Positions 51,102 through 60,674 of a DNA stretch of 64,000 nucleotides are shown in pieces; position 1 is the stretch's first letter; every line of letters begins with the position of its first letter. The translations under genes were made by a program, and so were the position numbers. Source of the stretch: CALBZH01 sp964538515 (GTDB taxonomy: Bacteria > Desulfobacterota > Syntrophobacteria > Syntrophobacterales > Syntrophobacteraceae); assembly GCA_964538515.1 (NCBI GenBank), contig CAZIEW010000021.1, positions 3,283 to 67,282 of the forward strand, read 5' to 3'. Under the pieces are notes generated by a model that worked only from the letters and a program-made list of their open reading frames with translations, ran no database searches and was not told where the DNA came from.

Positions 51102-52178
51102 TCAGACGGGGACTTCCCGAGTCCATCCGAAGGGGTCTTCCTTCTCACCATATTGGATGGCCACGATTTCGTCGTACAAGCGCTGGGCCCACTCGCCCAC
51201 GCCGCCGCCATGGATCGAATGGCATTGATCCCGGTAGCAGATCTCACCCACCGGCGACACCACCGCTGCGGTGCCAGTGCCAAGGATCTCTTTCACGTCT
51301 CCCGACCGTATGCCGTCAATCACCTCTTCGATTGAAATCGCACGCTCAGTCACGGTGATCCCCCAGTGGCGCGCCAACTGGATCACCGAATCCCTGGTCA
51401 CACCGGGAAGAATGGAGCCGGTCAAGGCGGGCGTCACGAGCTCATCCTTGATGCGGAAGAAAATGTTCATGGTACCGACTTCTTCGACATACCGACGCTC
51501 GATCGCATCGAGCCAGAGCACCTGGGTGTACCCCTTCTTCTTTGCGTATTCGGCGGCATAGAGGCTTGCGGCGTAGTTTGCCATGGTTTTCGCGGAGCCC
51601 ACTCCACCGCGCACGGAGCGCACATACTCGTCGGACACGTAGATCTTGATCGGATTGAATCCCTCCGGGTAGTAGGCTCCGACCGGGCCCGTGATGATGT
51701 AGTAGAGGTATTCATTCGCCGGGCGCACCCCCAGAGCGGGCTCGCTGGCGATCATCGTCGGGCGAATGTACAGGGACGATCCCACGCTGTGGGGAATCCA
51801 ATCCACGTCGAGCTTGAGCAGGGCATCAAGCGCGCGGTTCTGCAGGGTAAGGTCAACCTCGGGCATGCACATTCTTACTGCCGAGCGGTTGAAGCGCTCC
51901 CAATTCTTGTCCGGTCGAAACAGGAGGATTCGTCCGTCCTTGGCGCGATAGGCCTTCAGCCCCTCGAAGATGCCCTGTCCATAGTGCAGGACCATGGCGG
52001 CCGGATCCAGGCAGAATGTCTGGTAGGGGACTACGCGGGCGTCCTTCCAGCCCTCGCCGGACCTGTAATCCAGGATGAACATGTGATCACTGAAGGACTT
52101 CCCGAAAACGAGCTTGCTCTCGTCAGCAGGTTTTGCGCGTCGTTTGCCAGCTTCCACCGGTTGAATCTTGATCTCCAT
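51102..52178 (-). CDS. ilvE: Branched-chain amino acid aminotransferase
   Basis: A 358-residue fold-type IV PLP aminotransferase. Signature elements: HYGQGIFEGLKAYR, the PLP lysine in GGVGSAKTMANYAASL (Lys197), EEVGTMNIFF and the GTGTAAVVSPVG phosphate-binding loop. It interconverts branched-chain 2-oxo acids with Val, Leu and Ile. It is 66 bases downstream of the plsB-like gene on the same strand. Confidence 0.95.
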   Translation of the reverse strand: MEIKIQPVEAGKRRAKPADESKLVFGKSFSDHMFILDYRSGEGWKDARVVPYQTFCLDPAAMVLHYGQGIFEGLKAYRAKDGRILLFRPDKNWERFNRSAVRMCMPEVDLTLQNRALDALLKLDVDWIPHSVGSSLYIRPTMIASEPALGVRPANEYLYYIITGPVGAYYPEGFNPIKIYVSDEYVRSVRGGVGSAKTMANYAASLYAAEYAKKKGYTQVLWLDAIERRYVEEVGTMNIFFRIKDELVTPALTGSILPGVTRDSVIQLARHWGITVTERAISIEEVIDGIRSGDVKEILGTGTAAVVSPVGEICYRDQCHSIHGGGVGEWAQRLYDEIVAIQYGEKEDPFGWTREVPV

Positions 52179-52244
52179 TTGCTTGCCTCCCTTGAGCTCC
52201 CACTTGTTCTTCTATTCCCGACCGACAAGAGTCCACGGCGCCCG

Positions 52245-54908
52245 CTACTGCAGGGCAAAGCGCGGGGAACGCAGGAGCCTGCTGATTTGTCGACTGTAGT
52301 CCTGCACCAGCAGCCTGTTTCCAGCATCCGTCAGATGCTCCTGCTCCTTTTCTCTCCCCTTCTCGGCTTCCACTTTCTTCTCAATCACCCCCTTTTCGAG
52401 ATAGTAATTGAGCGCGTTGGCAAATATGATCTTTGAAACGGACTCGCCCCGCTCGATAAGCTCAAGCTTGAGCGCTTTCTGTCCAAGGTTCAAGACTTTT
52501 TTCATGAAGTCCTTCTCGGTGTAGGACCGCTTCTGGAGATATTTGAAAGCCCGAAGAACCAGCCAGTATCCCTCGAAGTAATTGCGCAGCAGCCCGTGAA
52601 AATAATGGGCGGCTCGAAGTCCGCTATGTGACAGAATGAACGGCTGGTCGTCCTGACCAACCCGGTGCAGCCATTCCAACCGATCGAAAGTCTGAAGAAC
52701 CTCCTCGATCATCCTTTCATCGGAGAGCTCATTGTCGTAAACGAACTCATATTTGAAGAAGTTCTTCATGAAAGCCACGTCTTCCAGCAGCTGCGAAATG
52801 CTGAACCGGAAGGTCTGTTGCGCCAGGATCGAGGTGGAAACGTACATGGCGGGAAGCAGGAAGTGGACGATGTTGTTCTTGTAGTACTCCAGCGTCAGCC
52901 GCTTGCTGTCGTCCATGATGTAGACCTGCTCCTCCAGGTCATCATCTTCATCCTTGAGCTTCGAGACGAGCTTGTTGCGCTCGAGATCCCATAGGGTTTC
53001 GTTCACAATGACGTCGTAGCTCCGGAGAGTCTTGGAAAATCGGACTTCCCGATCCACGAGGTAGTCGTAGAACACGCGGCAGACTTCGCGGAGCTCACCG
53101 AGAGAAATCCCGTGGTGGGAGGGTGACAGGAACGCGCACGCAGCCAAAGCGTGCGGGGTCACCAGCGAAGACTGGTTGATGCTGTTGATGATCCGATACG
53201 CAAAATCGCGGTACATGGCATGTCGCTCGCGCGGACGCAGTCCCGACAAGTCCAGGTGGCGCTTTTCAAGATAACGCTGGTAGGAGATGGGCTCGGCGAA
53301 CTGCACGTAAACCCGTCCGTAGGATTTCTTGAGGAATCGCCTCGCACGCACCAACTGTCCAATGTTCTCATCGACCTTCACCCCTCCTGAGACTTCCTTC
53401 ATGTAGGCCTCCTCTTCGGGAATCCGGTCGTAGCAAATGGACGTCGGCACGAAGACGAGGTCGTCGCAGAAACCGTCCTCCACGGCCTGAATCAGGATGG
53501 CCAGCAGTCCCAGCTTGGGAAGCACCATCTTTCCTGTCCGGCTGCGTCCTCCCTCGATGAAAAACTCGATGTTGTGCCCGAGCTGCACCATGGTCTTGAC
53601 GTACAGCGAGAAGACCTCAGCATAGAATTTCTGCCCCTTGAAGCTCCTTCGGATGAAGAAAGCCCCGCCACGCCGAAAGATGGGGCCTAGGGGCCAGAAC
53701 GAAAGGTTCTTCCCCGCCGCCACGAAGGGCGTGTATAGATTGTTCTCAAACAGGATGTAGGAGAGGATCAGGTAATCGATGTGGCTCTTGTGACACGGGA
53801 TGTACACGATCGTGTTGTGTCGGGCCGCGTGCTTGACCCGCTGCAGGCTTTCCATATCCAGGTCGATGCCGTCGAAGAGCGTGTTCCACATCCAGTTGAG
53901 CACGCGCTCTCCGAGACGGATGAGCGGGTAGCTGTAATCCGCGGCGATCTCGTTCAGGTACTGGTCGGCCTCCATGCGCACTTTCCAGATTTCCTGACCC
54001 GACGATCGCGCCCTTCGCTGCATGAAGGTTTCCAGCCTCGGGTGATGCAGAATGATCTCTTTGAGCTCCAGTTTGCTCTTGAGCGTCGGCCCGACGATGG
54101 CACGTTTGATCTTGTCGACCGAATCGATCAGCTCGCGACGGAGCTGGAAAACCTGCTTGCGGCGCTCCGAATCATTTTCCGACAGCTCGGACACCACCTC
54201 CGAGAGATTCAGTGGCTCTCCGACCTCAAGAACGGTGTTCGAGTAACCCTGCATCGTGGAGAGAAACTTGCGGATGAAGTTGGCACGCACGCGATGTCCC
54301 ATGAACACCTGCTGCAGCCCGCGCCGCTCCCGGTCTGGGCTTCGACTGTAAAGCAGGGCCACGGGAACCACGAACACAGGGGTGTCGACCTGCTTCTGGA
54401 TCTCGACCAAGTGCTCCAGCGGATCGTTTCCCACCCGAATGGCCCGTTGGTAATAGCCGCGCTTGCCAACCAGGAAAAGAACGCCCGATTTGCCCGACTC
54501 AATCTGGCGACGATAATAGCCATCACCATAGGGGTCCGGGAGACTCATCTGACGCAGATAGTGCACCAGGTGGTAGGGCAAGAGCTTCAGCATGTACCAC
54601 CGCGGCTGCCAGACGTAGGGATGGACGTCGAACATAAAGGTGGGGGCCGGCACGCCGAGCTGCGACAGCTTCAGGTTCAGATAAACGAAATCAAACTGGG
54701 AGCGGTATTCCAGGGCGTAGACAATCCGCCCCCTCTGCCCCAGCTCCTCGATAAGCTTCTGTTGGTCCTCGGGCACTGAGACCTTGGCGATCGTCCGTTC
54801 AAACCACTTCCTCAAGAAAAAGCGCGGCTTTTCGTCGATGCTGTAGCCGAAGCGGTCTTTCCGAATCGTAAGGTTCGATTCCCGGGTCAAATCTTGCCAG
54901 AAAAACAT
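52245..54908 (-). CDS. plsB: Glycerol-3-phosphate acyltransferase, PlsB type
   Basis: An 887-residue PlsB-like acyltransferase, somewhat longer than the about 807 residues of E. coli PlsB. Acyltransferase motifs: CHKSHIDYL (His373-x4-Asp378), GGAFFIRRSF, FFIEGGRSRTGK and VFVPTSICYDR. The N-terminal helical domain has IVYALEYRSQFDF. It acylates sn-glycerol-3-phosphate at position 1 on the inner membrane. The C-terminal about 60 residues (KVEAEKGREKEQEHL) are charged and may be helical. Confidence 0.92.
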   Translation of the reverse strand: MFFWQDLTRESNLTIRKDRFGYSIDEKPRFFLRKWFERTIAKVSVPEDQQKLIEELGQRGRIVYALEYRSQFDFVYLNLKLSQLGVPAPTFMFDVHPYVWQPRWYMLKLLPYHLVHYLRQMSLPDPYGDGYYRRQIESGKSGVLFLVGKRGYYQRAIRVGNDPLEHLVEIQKQVDTPVFVVPVALLYSRSPDRERRGLQQVFMGHRVRANFIRKFLSTMQGYSNTVLEVGEPLNLSEVVSELSENDSERRKQVFQLRRELIDSVDKIKRAIVGPTLKSKLELKEIILHHPRLETFMQRRARSSGQEIWKVRMEADQYLNEIAADYSYPLIRLGERVLNWMWNTLFDGIDLDMESLQRVKHAARHNTIVYIPCHKSHIDYLILSYILFENNLYTPFVAAGKNLSFWPLGPIFRRGGAFFIRRSFKGQKFYAEVFSLYVKTMVQLGHNIEFFIEGGRSRTGKMVLPKLGLLAILIQAVEDGFCDDLVFVPTSICYDRIPEEEAYMKEVSGGVKVDENIGQLVRARRFLKKSYGRVYVQFAEPISYQRYLEKRHLDLSGLRPRERHAMYRDFAYRIINSINQSSLVTPHALAACAFLSPSHHGISLGELREVCRVFYDYLVDREVRFSKTLRSYDVIVNETLWDLERNKLVSKLKDEDDDLEEQVYIMDDSKRLTLEYYKNNIVHFLLPAMYVSTSILAQQTFRFSISQLLEDVAFMKNFFKYEFVYDNELSDERMIEEVLQTFDRLEWLHRVGQDDQPFILSHSGLRAAHYFHGLLRNYFEGYWLVLRAFKYLQKRSYTEKDFMKKVLNLGQKALKLELIERGESVSKIIFANALNYYLEKGVIEKKVEAEKGREKEQEHLTDAGNRLLVQDYSRQISRLLRSPRFALQ

Positions 54909-55046
54909 CCTGATCCTTCCATCTTGGTCTCGAGAGCATCATGGTTCTGCAGGCAAATCGAAATTGATACTTCTAGCAGAAATGTGATAAGAATCCCAAA
55001 CCTTTTTAATTGGTTGCACCGACCTGTTCCGGGATGGGATACACCC

Positions 55047-56747
55047 GTGCTGCATGAGCTTGCCGTCCACAATTTCGCCATCATTCGCAACATGGAGATC
55101 ACGCTGGAGCGGGGCCTCAACATTCTTTCCGGAGAGACCGGCGCGGGCAAGTCCATCCTCGTGGGGGCCGTCAACCTGGTTCTCGGCAGTCGCGCATCGC
55201 AGGAAATGATCCGCACGGGGGCGAGTGAGGCGACCGTGCAGGCGCTCTTCACACCCTCCGATCCGGCTGCACTCGGGGAGCGTTTAGAAACGGTCGGCCT
55301 TGAGCCGGCCGATAGCCTCGAGATCCGGCGTAGCATCACGCGCAGCGGTCGCAACCGTATCTTCGCCAACGACCAGTCCTTGAGCCTGCAACAGCTCCAG
55401 TCGCTCGTCCGGGGGCTGATCTCCATTTCCGGTCAGCACGAGCACCAGCAGCTCCTCGACACGGCCGTTCACCTTTCCCTGCTCGATCATTTCGGCGGTC
55501 TGGACGAACTGGCCACCGAGGTTGCATCCCATTATGCCCAATGGTCCGCCCTCCGCGATCGTCTCGTCAAGTTCCGTAGAGCCAAACAGGAGCGCGTGGA
55601 AAAAGTCGAGTTTCTCCGCTTCTTGCTCCAGGAGCTGGAATCCGCGCGACTGCAGCCGGGGGAAGATCTCGCTCTCGAGCGGGAAAAACACGTGCTGCGC
55701 CATGCGGCCACCCTGCATGACACCGCGGAAAAAGCCCTGGGGGCCCTCTATTCCGGCCGCAGCGCCATCCTCGACCTGCTTGTGGGAGTCGAGAAAGACC
55801 TGGATGCGCTGGTGCGGATCGACACGTCCCTGGCTCCGCTTGTGGAGCATTCGCAGCAAGCGCACATCCATCTGCAGGAGCTCACCCACTCCCTTCAGCA
55901 ATATGCGGCACGTGTTTCTTTTGACCCACAACGGTTGGCCTCCATCGAGGACCGACTGGCCCTGATTCAGAAGCTCAGCCGCAAGCACGGAGGGACCCTC
56001 GAGGCCGTGCTGGAGCGAATCGAAGTCATCAAGCGGGAGCTTGCGGAAGGCGAAGACGCCGATCTCATCGAGCGTGAGCTCACGATCGAGCTCGATAAGA
56101 TTCGCACGCGATACCGCGACAGGGCGCTCGACCTCTCAGCGAAGCGGAAGCACGCAGCGGAGGACCTGGCCCGCGAGGTTGAGAAATCGCTGGCTGCTCT
56201 GGATATGACGCAAGCCCGCTTCGCCGTCTCCTTCGGCAATGAGGGTGACGCGAGTGGGGACGAGGATCGTTTTTCCGCGTCGGGCATCGATCAGGTCGAG
56301 TTTCTGCTCTCCGCCAATCCAGGTGAGGATCTAAAACCCCTTGCGCGGGTTGCGTCCGGGGGCGAGCTGTCGCGCATCCTCCTTTCGCTCAAAGGCCTTC
56401 TGAGCACAAGAGGAGAATCGGAGACCCTTGTTTTTGATGAGGTGGACACAGGCATTGGAGGCCGCACCGCCGAGCTGGTCGGCCTTCAGCTCAGGCGTCT
56501 TTCCGAAAAGCATCAGGTTATTTGCATCACCCACTTGCCCCAAATCGCCTGCTACGGGACCCACCACTTCAAGGTCTACAAAGAGACGCATGCCGGCGAG
56601 ACGGCCACAAATATCCAGCGTCTGCCCCCCGACGCACGCATCGAAGAGATCTCCAGAATGCTCGGCGGCCTCTCCATTACCGACGCCACTCGGACTCACG
56701 CCGAAGAGCTGCTGCTCCGCGGCCAGAGCCCCACTGCCCCTGAGTAG
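55047..56747 (+). CDS. recN: DNA repair protein RecN
   Basis: A 566-residue SMC-like RecN. ABC ATPase elements: Walker A LSGETGAGKSILVGAV near the N-terminus, the signature ASGGELSRILLSLK and Walker B LVFDEVDTGIGG, separated by a coiled-coil (about 150-400). It acts in double-strand break repair. The GTG at 55047 fits the family start (VLHELAVHNFAII); the frame stays open upstream to 54894 without homology. The 3' end overlaps the convergent ATP-grasp gene by 71 bases. Confidence 0.94.
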   Translation: MLHELAVHNFAIIRNMEITLERGLNILSGETGAGKSILVGAVNLVLGSRASQEMIRTGASEATVQALFTPSDPAALGERLETVGLEPADSLEIRRSITRSGRNRIFANDQSLSLQQLQSLVRGLISISGQHEHQQLLDTAVHLSLLDHFGGLDELATEVASHYAQWSALRDRLVKFRRAKQERVEKVEFLRFLLQELESARLQPGEDLALEREKHVLRHAATLHDTAEKALGALYSGRSAILDLLVGVEKDLDALVRIDTSLAPLVEHSQQAHIHLQELTHSLQQYAARVSFDPQRLASIEDRLALIQKLSRKHGGTLEAVLERIEVIKRELAEGEDADLIERELTIELDKIRTRYRDRALDLSAKRKHAAEDLAREVEKSLAALDMTQARFAVSFGNEGDASGDEDRFSASGIDQVEFLLSANPGEDLKPLARVASGGELSRILLSLKGLLSTRGESETLVFDEVDTGIGGRTAELVGLQLRRLSEKHQVICITHLPQIACYGTHHFKVYKETHAGETATNIQRLPPDARIEEISRMLGGLSITDATRTHAEELLLRGQSPTAPE

Positions 56748-57537
56748 CCTCCTCGGCAGCGCTTGTGAGCGCTCGCCTGATGTCGATCCCTCCCCTCCGT
56801 ACCCCCTCCAGCCCGAACACCATGTTGGCTTCTAAGATGTAAAAGCGTCCATGAACCATGCAAATGTCCATACCCACTTCGTCGAACCGACAGCGCCGGG
56901 CGACATCCTCGGCAAAAGCGATTCCCTCCTCGGGGATCCCCTCGAATGAGATTGCCGCGCCCTGCGCCACATTACATCGAAACTCTCCCAGACGTCGAAT
57001 GCGCCAGTAAGCGTGAATGACGCGCCCCCCGAGCACGATGACGCGCAGGTCCCGCTCTAGGGGAAGGTATTCCTGAATATACGCCGGACGATGCCTCTCC
57101 AGGTATGCCATCGCATCCGTCTCATCTCGAATCAGATACACGCCCATCCCCTTCGACGATCCCACGGGCTTCTTTGCGATGAACGGGCGGTCAAAATCCG
57201 CCGTGATACGCTGCAGGCGGTTTCGGCCGTAGTAGAGTCGCGTACGCGGATGCGAGATGCCGAGAAGCTGAAAGAGCTGGGTTTGAAGGATCTTGTTCCC
57301 CATGAACCCATAGTAATTGCGGGGATAGGTGCGCTTTCCCAAGGACAGTAGAACCGCCTCGTACAACATGCTCGGGTAACAGACCACACGTGCCAGACGA
57401 ATGGCCTCCTGCGTCTCCGGGGAGTAATGCTCCCAATCGGGCTTCACACCGACGGACGCAATGACGGCACTCGATCGCAGCCTCTTTCCCAGCGAAATAG
57501 CCACACTGTCTGAAGACATCTCACCTTGCACGGGCAT
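56677..57537 (-). CDS. RimK-like ATP-grasp ligase, unknown substrate
   Basis: A 286-residue ATP-grasp protein of the RimK type. ATP and Mg contacts are suggested by FIAKKPVGSSKGMGVYLI, YIQEYLP, DLRVIVLGGRVIHAYWR and FYILEANMVFGLEG. Such enzymes add amino acids to proteins, peptides or cofactors. The start is uncertain: ATG at 57537, GTG at 57531 and ATG at 57519 are all possible. Its 3' end runs 71 bases into recN on the other strand. It faces away from the tetR gene. Confidence 0.75.
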   Translation of the reverse strand: MPVQGEMSSDSVAISLGKRLRSSAVIASVGVKPDWEHYSPETQEAIRLARVVCYPSMLYEAVLLSLGKRTYPRNYYGFMGNKILQTQLFQLLGISHPRTRLYYGRNRLQRITADFDRPFIAKKPVGSSKGMGVYLIRDETDAMAYLERHRPAYIQEYLPLERDLRVIVLGGRVIHAYWRIRRLGEFRCNVAQGAAISFEGIPEEGIAFAEDVARRCRFDEVGMDICMVHGRFYILEANMVFGLEGVRRGGIDIRRALTSAAEEATQGQWGSGRGAAALRRESEWRR

Positions 57538-57662
57538 GCTCCGAAAACCATCCCTGGGCGCCAGGAGGAGCAATCCCTCTCATCCGCGTCCACCTGAATT
57601 GTCCCGGATCCGTGTCCACCCGTGTCTCGCATGCTCGATGCCGCTCAAATCCCGCTCGAGAG

Positions 57663-57690
57663 TTGACACGGAGCGACCGTCGCGTATAAT
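57663..57690 (+). promoter_or_regulatory. Perfect consensus sigma70 promoter of tetR
   Basis: TTGACA (57663-57668), 16 bases, TATAAT (57685-57690): both hexamers are exact consensus, 35 bases before the regulator's ATG. The operator at 57687-57706 overlaps the -10 box, the arrangement expected for tight self-repression. Confidence 0.8.
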
Positions 57691-57706
57691 GACCACCTGG
57701 TCATTA
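57687..57706 (+). promoter_or_regulatory. Perfect 20-bp palindromic operator
   Basis: TAATGACCACCTGGTCATTA: two 9-base arms with a 2-base centre, with no mismatches. It lies between the -10 box and the tetR start codon. TetR-family regulators commonly bind such palindromes next to their own genes, so this is the likely binding site. Confidence 0.8.
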
Positions 57707-57724
57707 ACCGCAACGAGGGACTGG

Positions 57725-58393
57725 ATGCGACCACGGGAAACCTTTGAAAAGCTGGAAACCGACAAGAAGCAGCGCATCCTCGATACTGCCGTGGAAGAGT
57801 TTGCCGACCAGGGATTCCGGCAGGCCAGCGTCAACCGGATCGTTCAGAAGCTGGGAATCGCCAAGGGCTCTATATTCCAGTATTTTGGAACCAAGGAAGG
57901 GCTCTTCTCCTTCATTTTCGATCATGCGGTGAGCCTTGTCCGCCATTCCCTTCGCCGTGTCAAGCAAGACACATCCGAGACTGATTTTTTCGAGCGCATT
58001 CGCCGAAGCCTCATCGCGGGCATCGCCTTCATCCAGGAGCATCCACGGGTTTACCAGATCTACCTCAAGATGATCTTCCAGGAAGACTTTCCGCTTCGGG
58101 GTCAATTCCTCCAGCAAGTCCACCTGTTCTCGGCCGAATACCTTCAACCGCTGGTGGAATCCGGGATCGCGCGCGGCGACCTGCGCCCGGATCTCGACAT
58201 CGGCACCACGGTCTTTTTTCTGGATGCGCTGATGGATCGCTTTCTGCAAGCTTATTGTGTCTCGTTCCTCGATGCCGGCTCGGGTCTCTATCAAGCCGAT
58301 CAGGCAACCGTCGAAACACGGATCGAGGAACTGATCCAGCTGCTTCGGTTCGGAATGGGTATCGCCTCTCACCAGGCCGACCTACCCGTTTGA
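57725..58393 (+). CDS. TetR/AcrR-family transcriptional regulator
   Basis: A 222-residue TetR-family protein with the N-terminal helix-turn-helix (ILDTAVEEFADQGFRQASVN, then GIAKGSIFQYFGTKEGLF) and an unrelated ligand-binding C-terminal domain. The ATG at 57725 follows GAGGGA. It is transcribed from a consensus promoter overlapped by a perfect palindrome, so autoregulation is likely. The ATP-grasp gene is divergent, and the mqn cluster begins 93 bases downstream in the same direction; either could be a target. The ligand is unknown. Confidence 0.92.
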   Translation: MRPRETFEKLETDKKQRILDTAVEEFADQGFRQASVNRIVQKLGIAKGSIFQYFGTKEGLFSFIFDHAVSLVRHSLRRVKQDTSETDFFERIRRSLIAGIAFIQEHPRVYQIYLKMIFQEDFPLRGQFLQQVHLFSAEYLQPLVESGIARGDLRPDLDIGTTVFFLDALMDRFLQAYCVSFLDAGSGLYQADQATVETRIEELIQLLRFGMGIASHQADLPV

Positions 58394-58486
58394 GCTTACG
58401 GGGTACTATACACCGGCGGATGGGCTTCGCCCATCGCAATCCGCCAATATTCACTCAATCGCACTGCAACGATAAAGGTCTGAGAA

Positions 58487-59593
58487 GTGAAGCCGGACAG
58501 CGAATGGTTCAACAATCTTGGCCTCGGTGCCATCCACGAAAAGGTTCATGAAGGTCAGCGGCTGAGTCTCGAAGACGGTGAGCGGCTCTTCGACTGCCCC
58601 GACGTGCTGGCGGTCGGCGCACTCGCCCACGACGCGAGATCTCGACTGCACGGCAAGCGCGCCTACTACGTCATGAATCAGCACATCAATTACTCCAATA
58701 TATGTGTGAATGGCTGCCGTTTCTGCGCCTTCGGCCGCACCAGGGACAATCCCCTCGCCTTTGAGCTCAGCATCGCGGACATCCTCGGCAAGATTCGGAG
58801 CCGGCTCGCGGATCCCATCACGGAAATCCACATCGTCGGGGGATGTCATCCGGACCTGCCCTTTTCCTATTATGAGGATCTCATCCGGTCTATCAAGGCA
58901 CTCCGTCCCGATGTCGTGATCAAGGCATTCACGGCGGTGGAGATCGCCCACATCGCCAAACGCGAAGGGATTTCTACGAAGGAAGTCCTGGCGCGGCTCA
59001 AACGAGTCGGGCTCGAGATGCTGCCCGGCGGCGGTGCCGAAGTGTTCAGTGAACGCGTCCGAAGCCTGCTCTGTCCCGAGAAGCTGAGCGGCGAAGGCTG
59101 GCTTGCGGTTAGCCGGGAGGCTCACGAGATGGGGATCAAGACCAACGCCACCTTGCTCTACGGACACCTCGAAACCAAGCGGGAGCGGATCGAGCACTTG
59201 AATGCCCTGAGGCTGCTTCAGGACGATACGCAGGGCTTTAACTGCTTTATTCCCCTGCCCTTCCAGCCTGCCAACACCCAGGTGCAAAACGCGCGGGGAA
59301 CCACCGGGGTGGAGGATCTCAAAACCATTGCCGTCAGCCGGCTGATGCTCGACAACATCCCGCACATCAAGGCGTACTGGGTGATGCTGACGGTGAAGCT
59401 CGCCCAGGTGGCCCTCTACTTCGGAGCCGACGATCTGGACGGCACCGTGATCGAAGAGAAGATCGGCCACATGGCTGGGGCCGAATCGGAGCAGGCGCTC
59501 ACCCGGTCCCAGCTTGAGCGGATCATCGTCGAAGGCGGTTTCGAGCCCGTGGAGCGGGATTCCCACTTCAACCCGGTCCGCCGGGCAGCCTAA
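58487..59593 (+). CDS. mqnE: Aminodeoxyfutalosine synthase MqnE
   Basis: A 368-residue radical SAM enzyme with the iron-sulfur motif NICVNGCRFCAF (Cys73, Cys77, Cys80). It matches MqnE, which joins the MqnA product to SAM to give aminodeoxyfutalosine in the menaquinone pathway. Blocks such as IHIVGGCHPDLPFSYYEDL and MLPGGGAEVF are characteristic. mqnC, a deaminase and mqnA follow, which makes the assignment secure against CofH-type relatives. Confidence 0.92.
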   Translation: MKPDSEWFNNLGLGAIHEKVHEGQRLSLEDGERLFDCPDVLAVGALAHDARSRLHGKRAYYVMNQHINYSNICVNGCRFCAFGRTRDNPLAFELSIADILGKIRSRLADPITEIHIVGGCHPDLPFSYYEDLIRSIKALRPDVVIKAFTAVEIAHIAKREGISTKEVLARLKRVGLEMLPGGGAEVFSERVRSLLCPEKLSGEGWLAVSREAHEMGIKTNATLLYGHLETKRERIEHLNALRLLQDDTQGFNCFIPLPFQPANTQVQNARGTTGVEDLKTIAVSRLMLDNIPHIKAYWVMLTVKLAQVALYFGADDLDGTVIEEKIGHMAGAESEQALTRSQLERIIVEGGFEPVERDSHFNPVRRAA

Positions 59594-59615
59594 CGAATAA
59601 GGGAACGAAGCAACC

Positions 59616-60674
59616 ATGGCTCAGCAAACACCCAATAAATGCAAGCGCCTGACGCGCGACGAGGCCGTGGACCTCTACCTGGGCGCGGACTTTTACGCGC
59701 TGGGTCGAATGGCTCACCAGGTGCGATTGGCAAAACGACCGCCCCGCGTCGTCAGTTACGTGATCGATCGGAATATCAACTACTCGAACGTCTGCACCTG
59801 CGGCTGTCGCTTTTGTGCTTTTTACAGGCCCCCCGACCACCCGGAAGGCTACGTGCTCACCCAGGCCGAGTTGGCCACCAAGATCGAAGAAACCCTCGCC
59901 CTCGGAGGCACCCAAATCCTGATGCAGGGCGGGCACCATCCGGGCCTTCCCCTCTCTTTCTATGAGGAGATGCTCAGCTTCATCAAATCCCGCTACCCGA
60001 TTCACATCCATGCATTCTCCCCTCCGGAGATTTCCTATTTTGCGAAGCTCGAGGGGCTGGACGTTGCCACCGTCATCGCGCGTCTCAAGGAAGCGGGCCT
60101 GGACTCAATCCCGGGAGGAGGTGCCGAAATCCTGGTCGACACCGTGCGGCAAAAGGTCTCCCCGAACAAGTGCACCGTCGACGAGTGGCTCGGCGTGATG
60201 GAGGAGGCACACCGTCAGGGGATGCGCACAACGGCCACCATGATGTTCGGCCATGAGGAAGAACCGATGCATCGGCTGGACCATCTGTTTGCCGTTCGCG
60301 ACCTTCAGGACCGCACGGGAGGTTTTACAGCGTTCATCCCATGGGCGTTCCAGCCTGGCAACACCAGCATCCAGCGGGATCCGGAAACCGCCGTGTCGTA
60401 TCTGCGCCTCCTCGCCGTCTCCCGACTGGTCCTCGACAACATTGACAATATCCAGGCATCGTGGGTCACAATGGGGCCCAAGGTCGCCCAGCTGGCCCTC
60501 TTTTTCGGCGCCAACGATTTCGGCTCCACGATGATCGAAGAGAATGTCGTGGCCGCGGCGGGCGTGTGCTTTCGCCTGTCGATTGAGGAGATTCGCCGGA
60601 TCATCGAAGATGCCGGGTTCGAGCCCCGCCAGAGAACCATGGCCTACGAATGGGTGCAGCCGAGCCATGATTAA
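59616..60674 (+). CDS. mqnC: Cyclic dehypoxanthinyl futalosine synthase MqnC
   Basis: A 352-residue radical SAM enzyme with NVCTCGCRFCAFY (Cys60, Cys64, Cys67). ILMQGGHHPGLPLSFYEEML and SIPGGGAEILVD identify MqnC, which cyclises dehypoxanthinyl futalosine. It is a clear paralogue of mqnE just upstream. Its end overlaps the next gene's start by eight bases. Confidence 0.93.
   Translation: MAQQTPNKCKRLTRDEAVDLYLGADFYALGRMAHQVRLAKRPPRVVSYVIDRNINYSNVCTCGCRFCAFYRPPDHPEGYVLTQAELATKIEETLALGGTQILMQGGHHPGLPLSFYEEMLSFIKSRYPIHIHAFSPPEISYFAKLEGLDVATVIARLKEAGLDSIPGGGAEILVDTVRQKVSPNKCTVDEWLGVMEEAHRQGMRTTATMMFGHEEEPMHRLDHLFAVRDLQDRTGGFTAFIPWAFQPGNTSIQRDPETAVSYLRLLAVSRLVLDNIDNIQASWVTMGPKVAQLALFFGANDFGSTMIEENVVAAAGVCFRLSIEEIRRIIEDAGFEPRQRTMAYEWVQPSHD

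Noticed and set aside
54860..54900. GGTTCGATTCCCGGGTC resembles a tRNA T-loop
   Set aside because: It lies in the first codons of the plsB-like gene, and no matching acceptor stem, D arm or anticodon arm is found around it.
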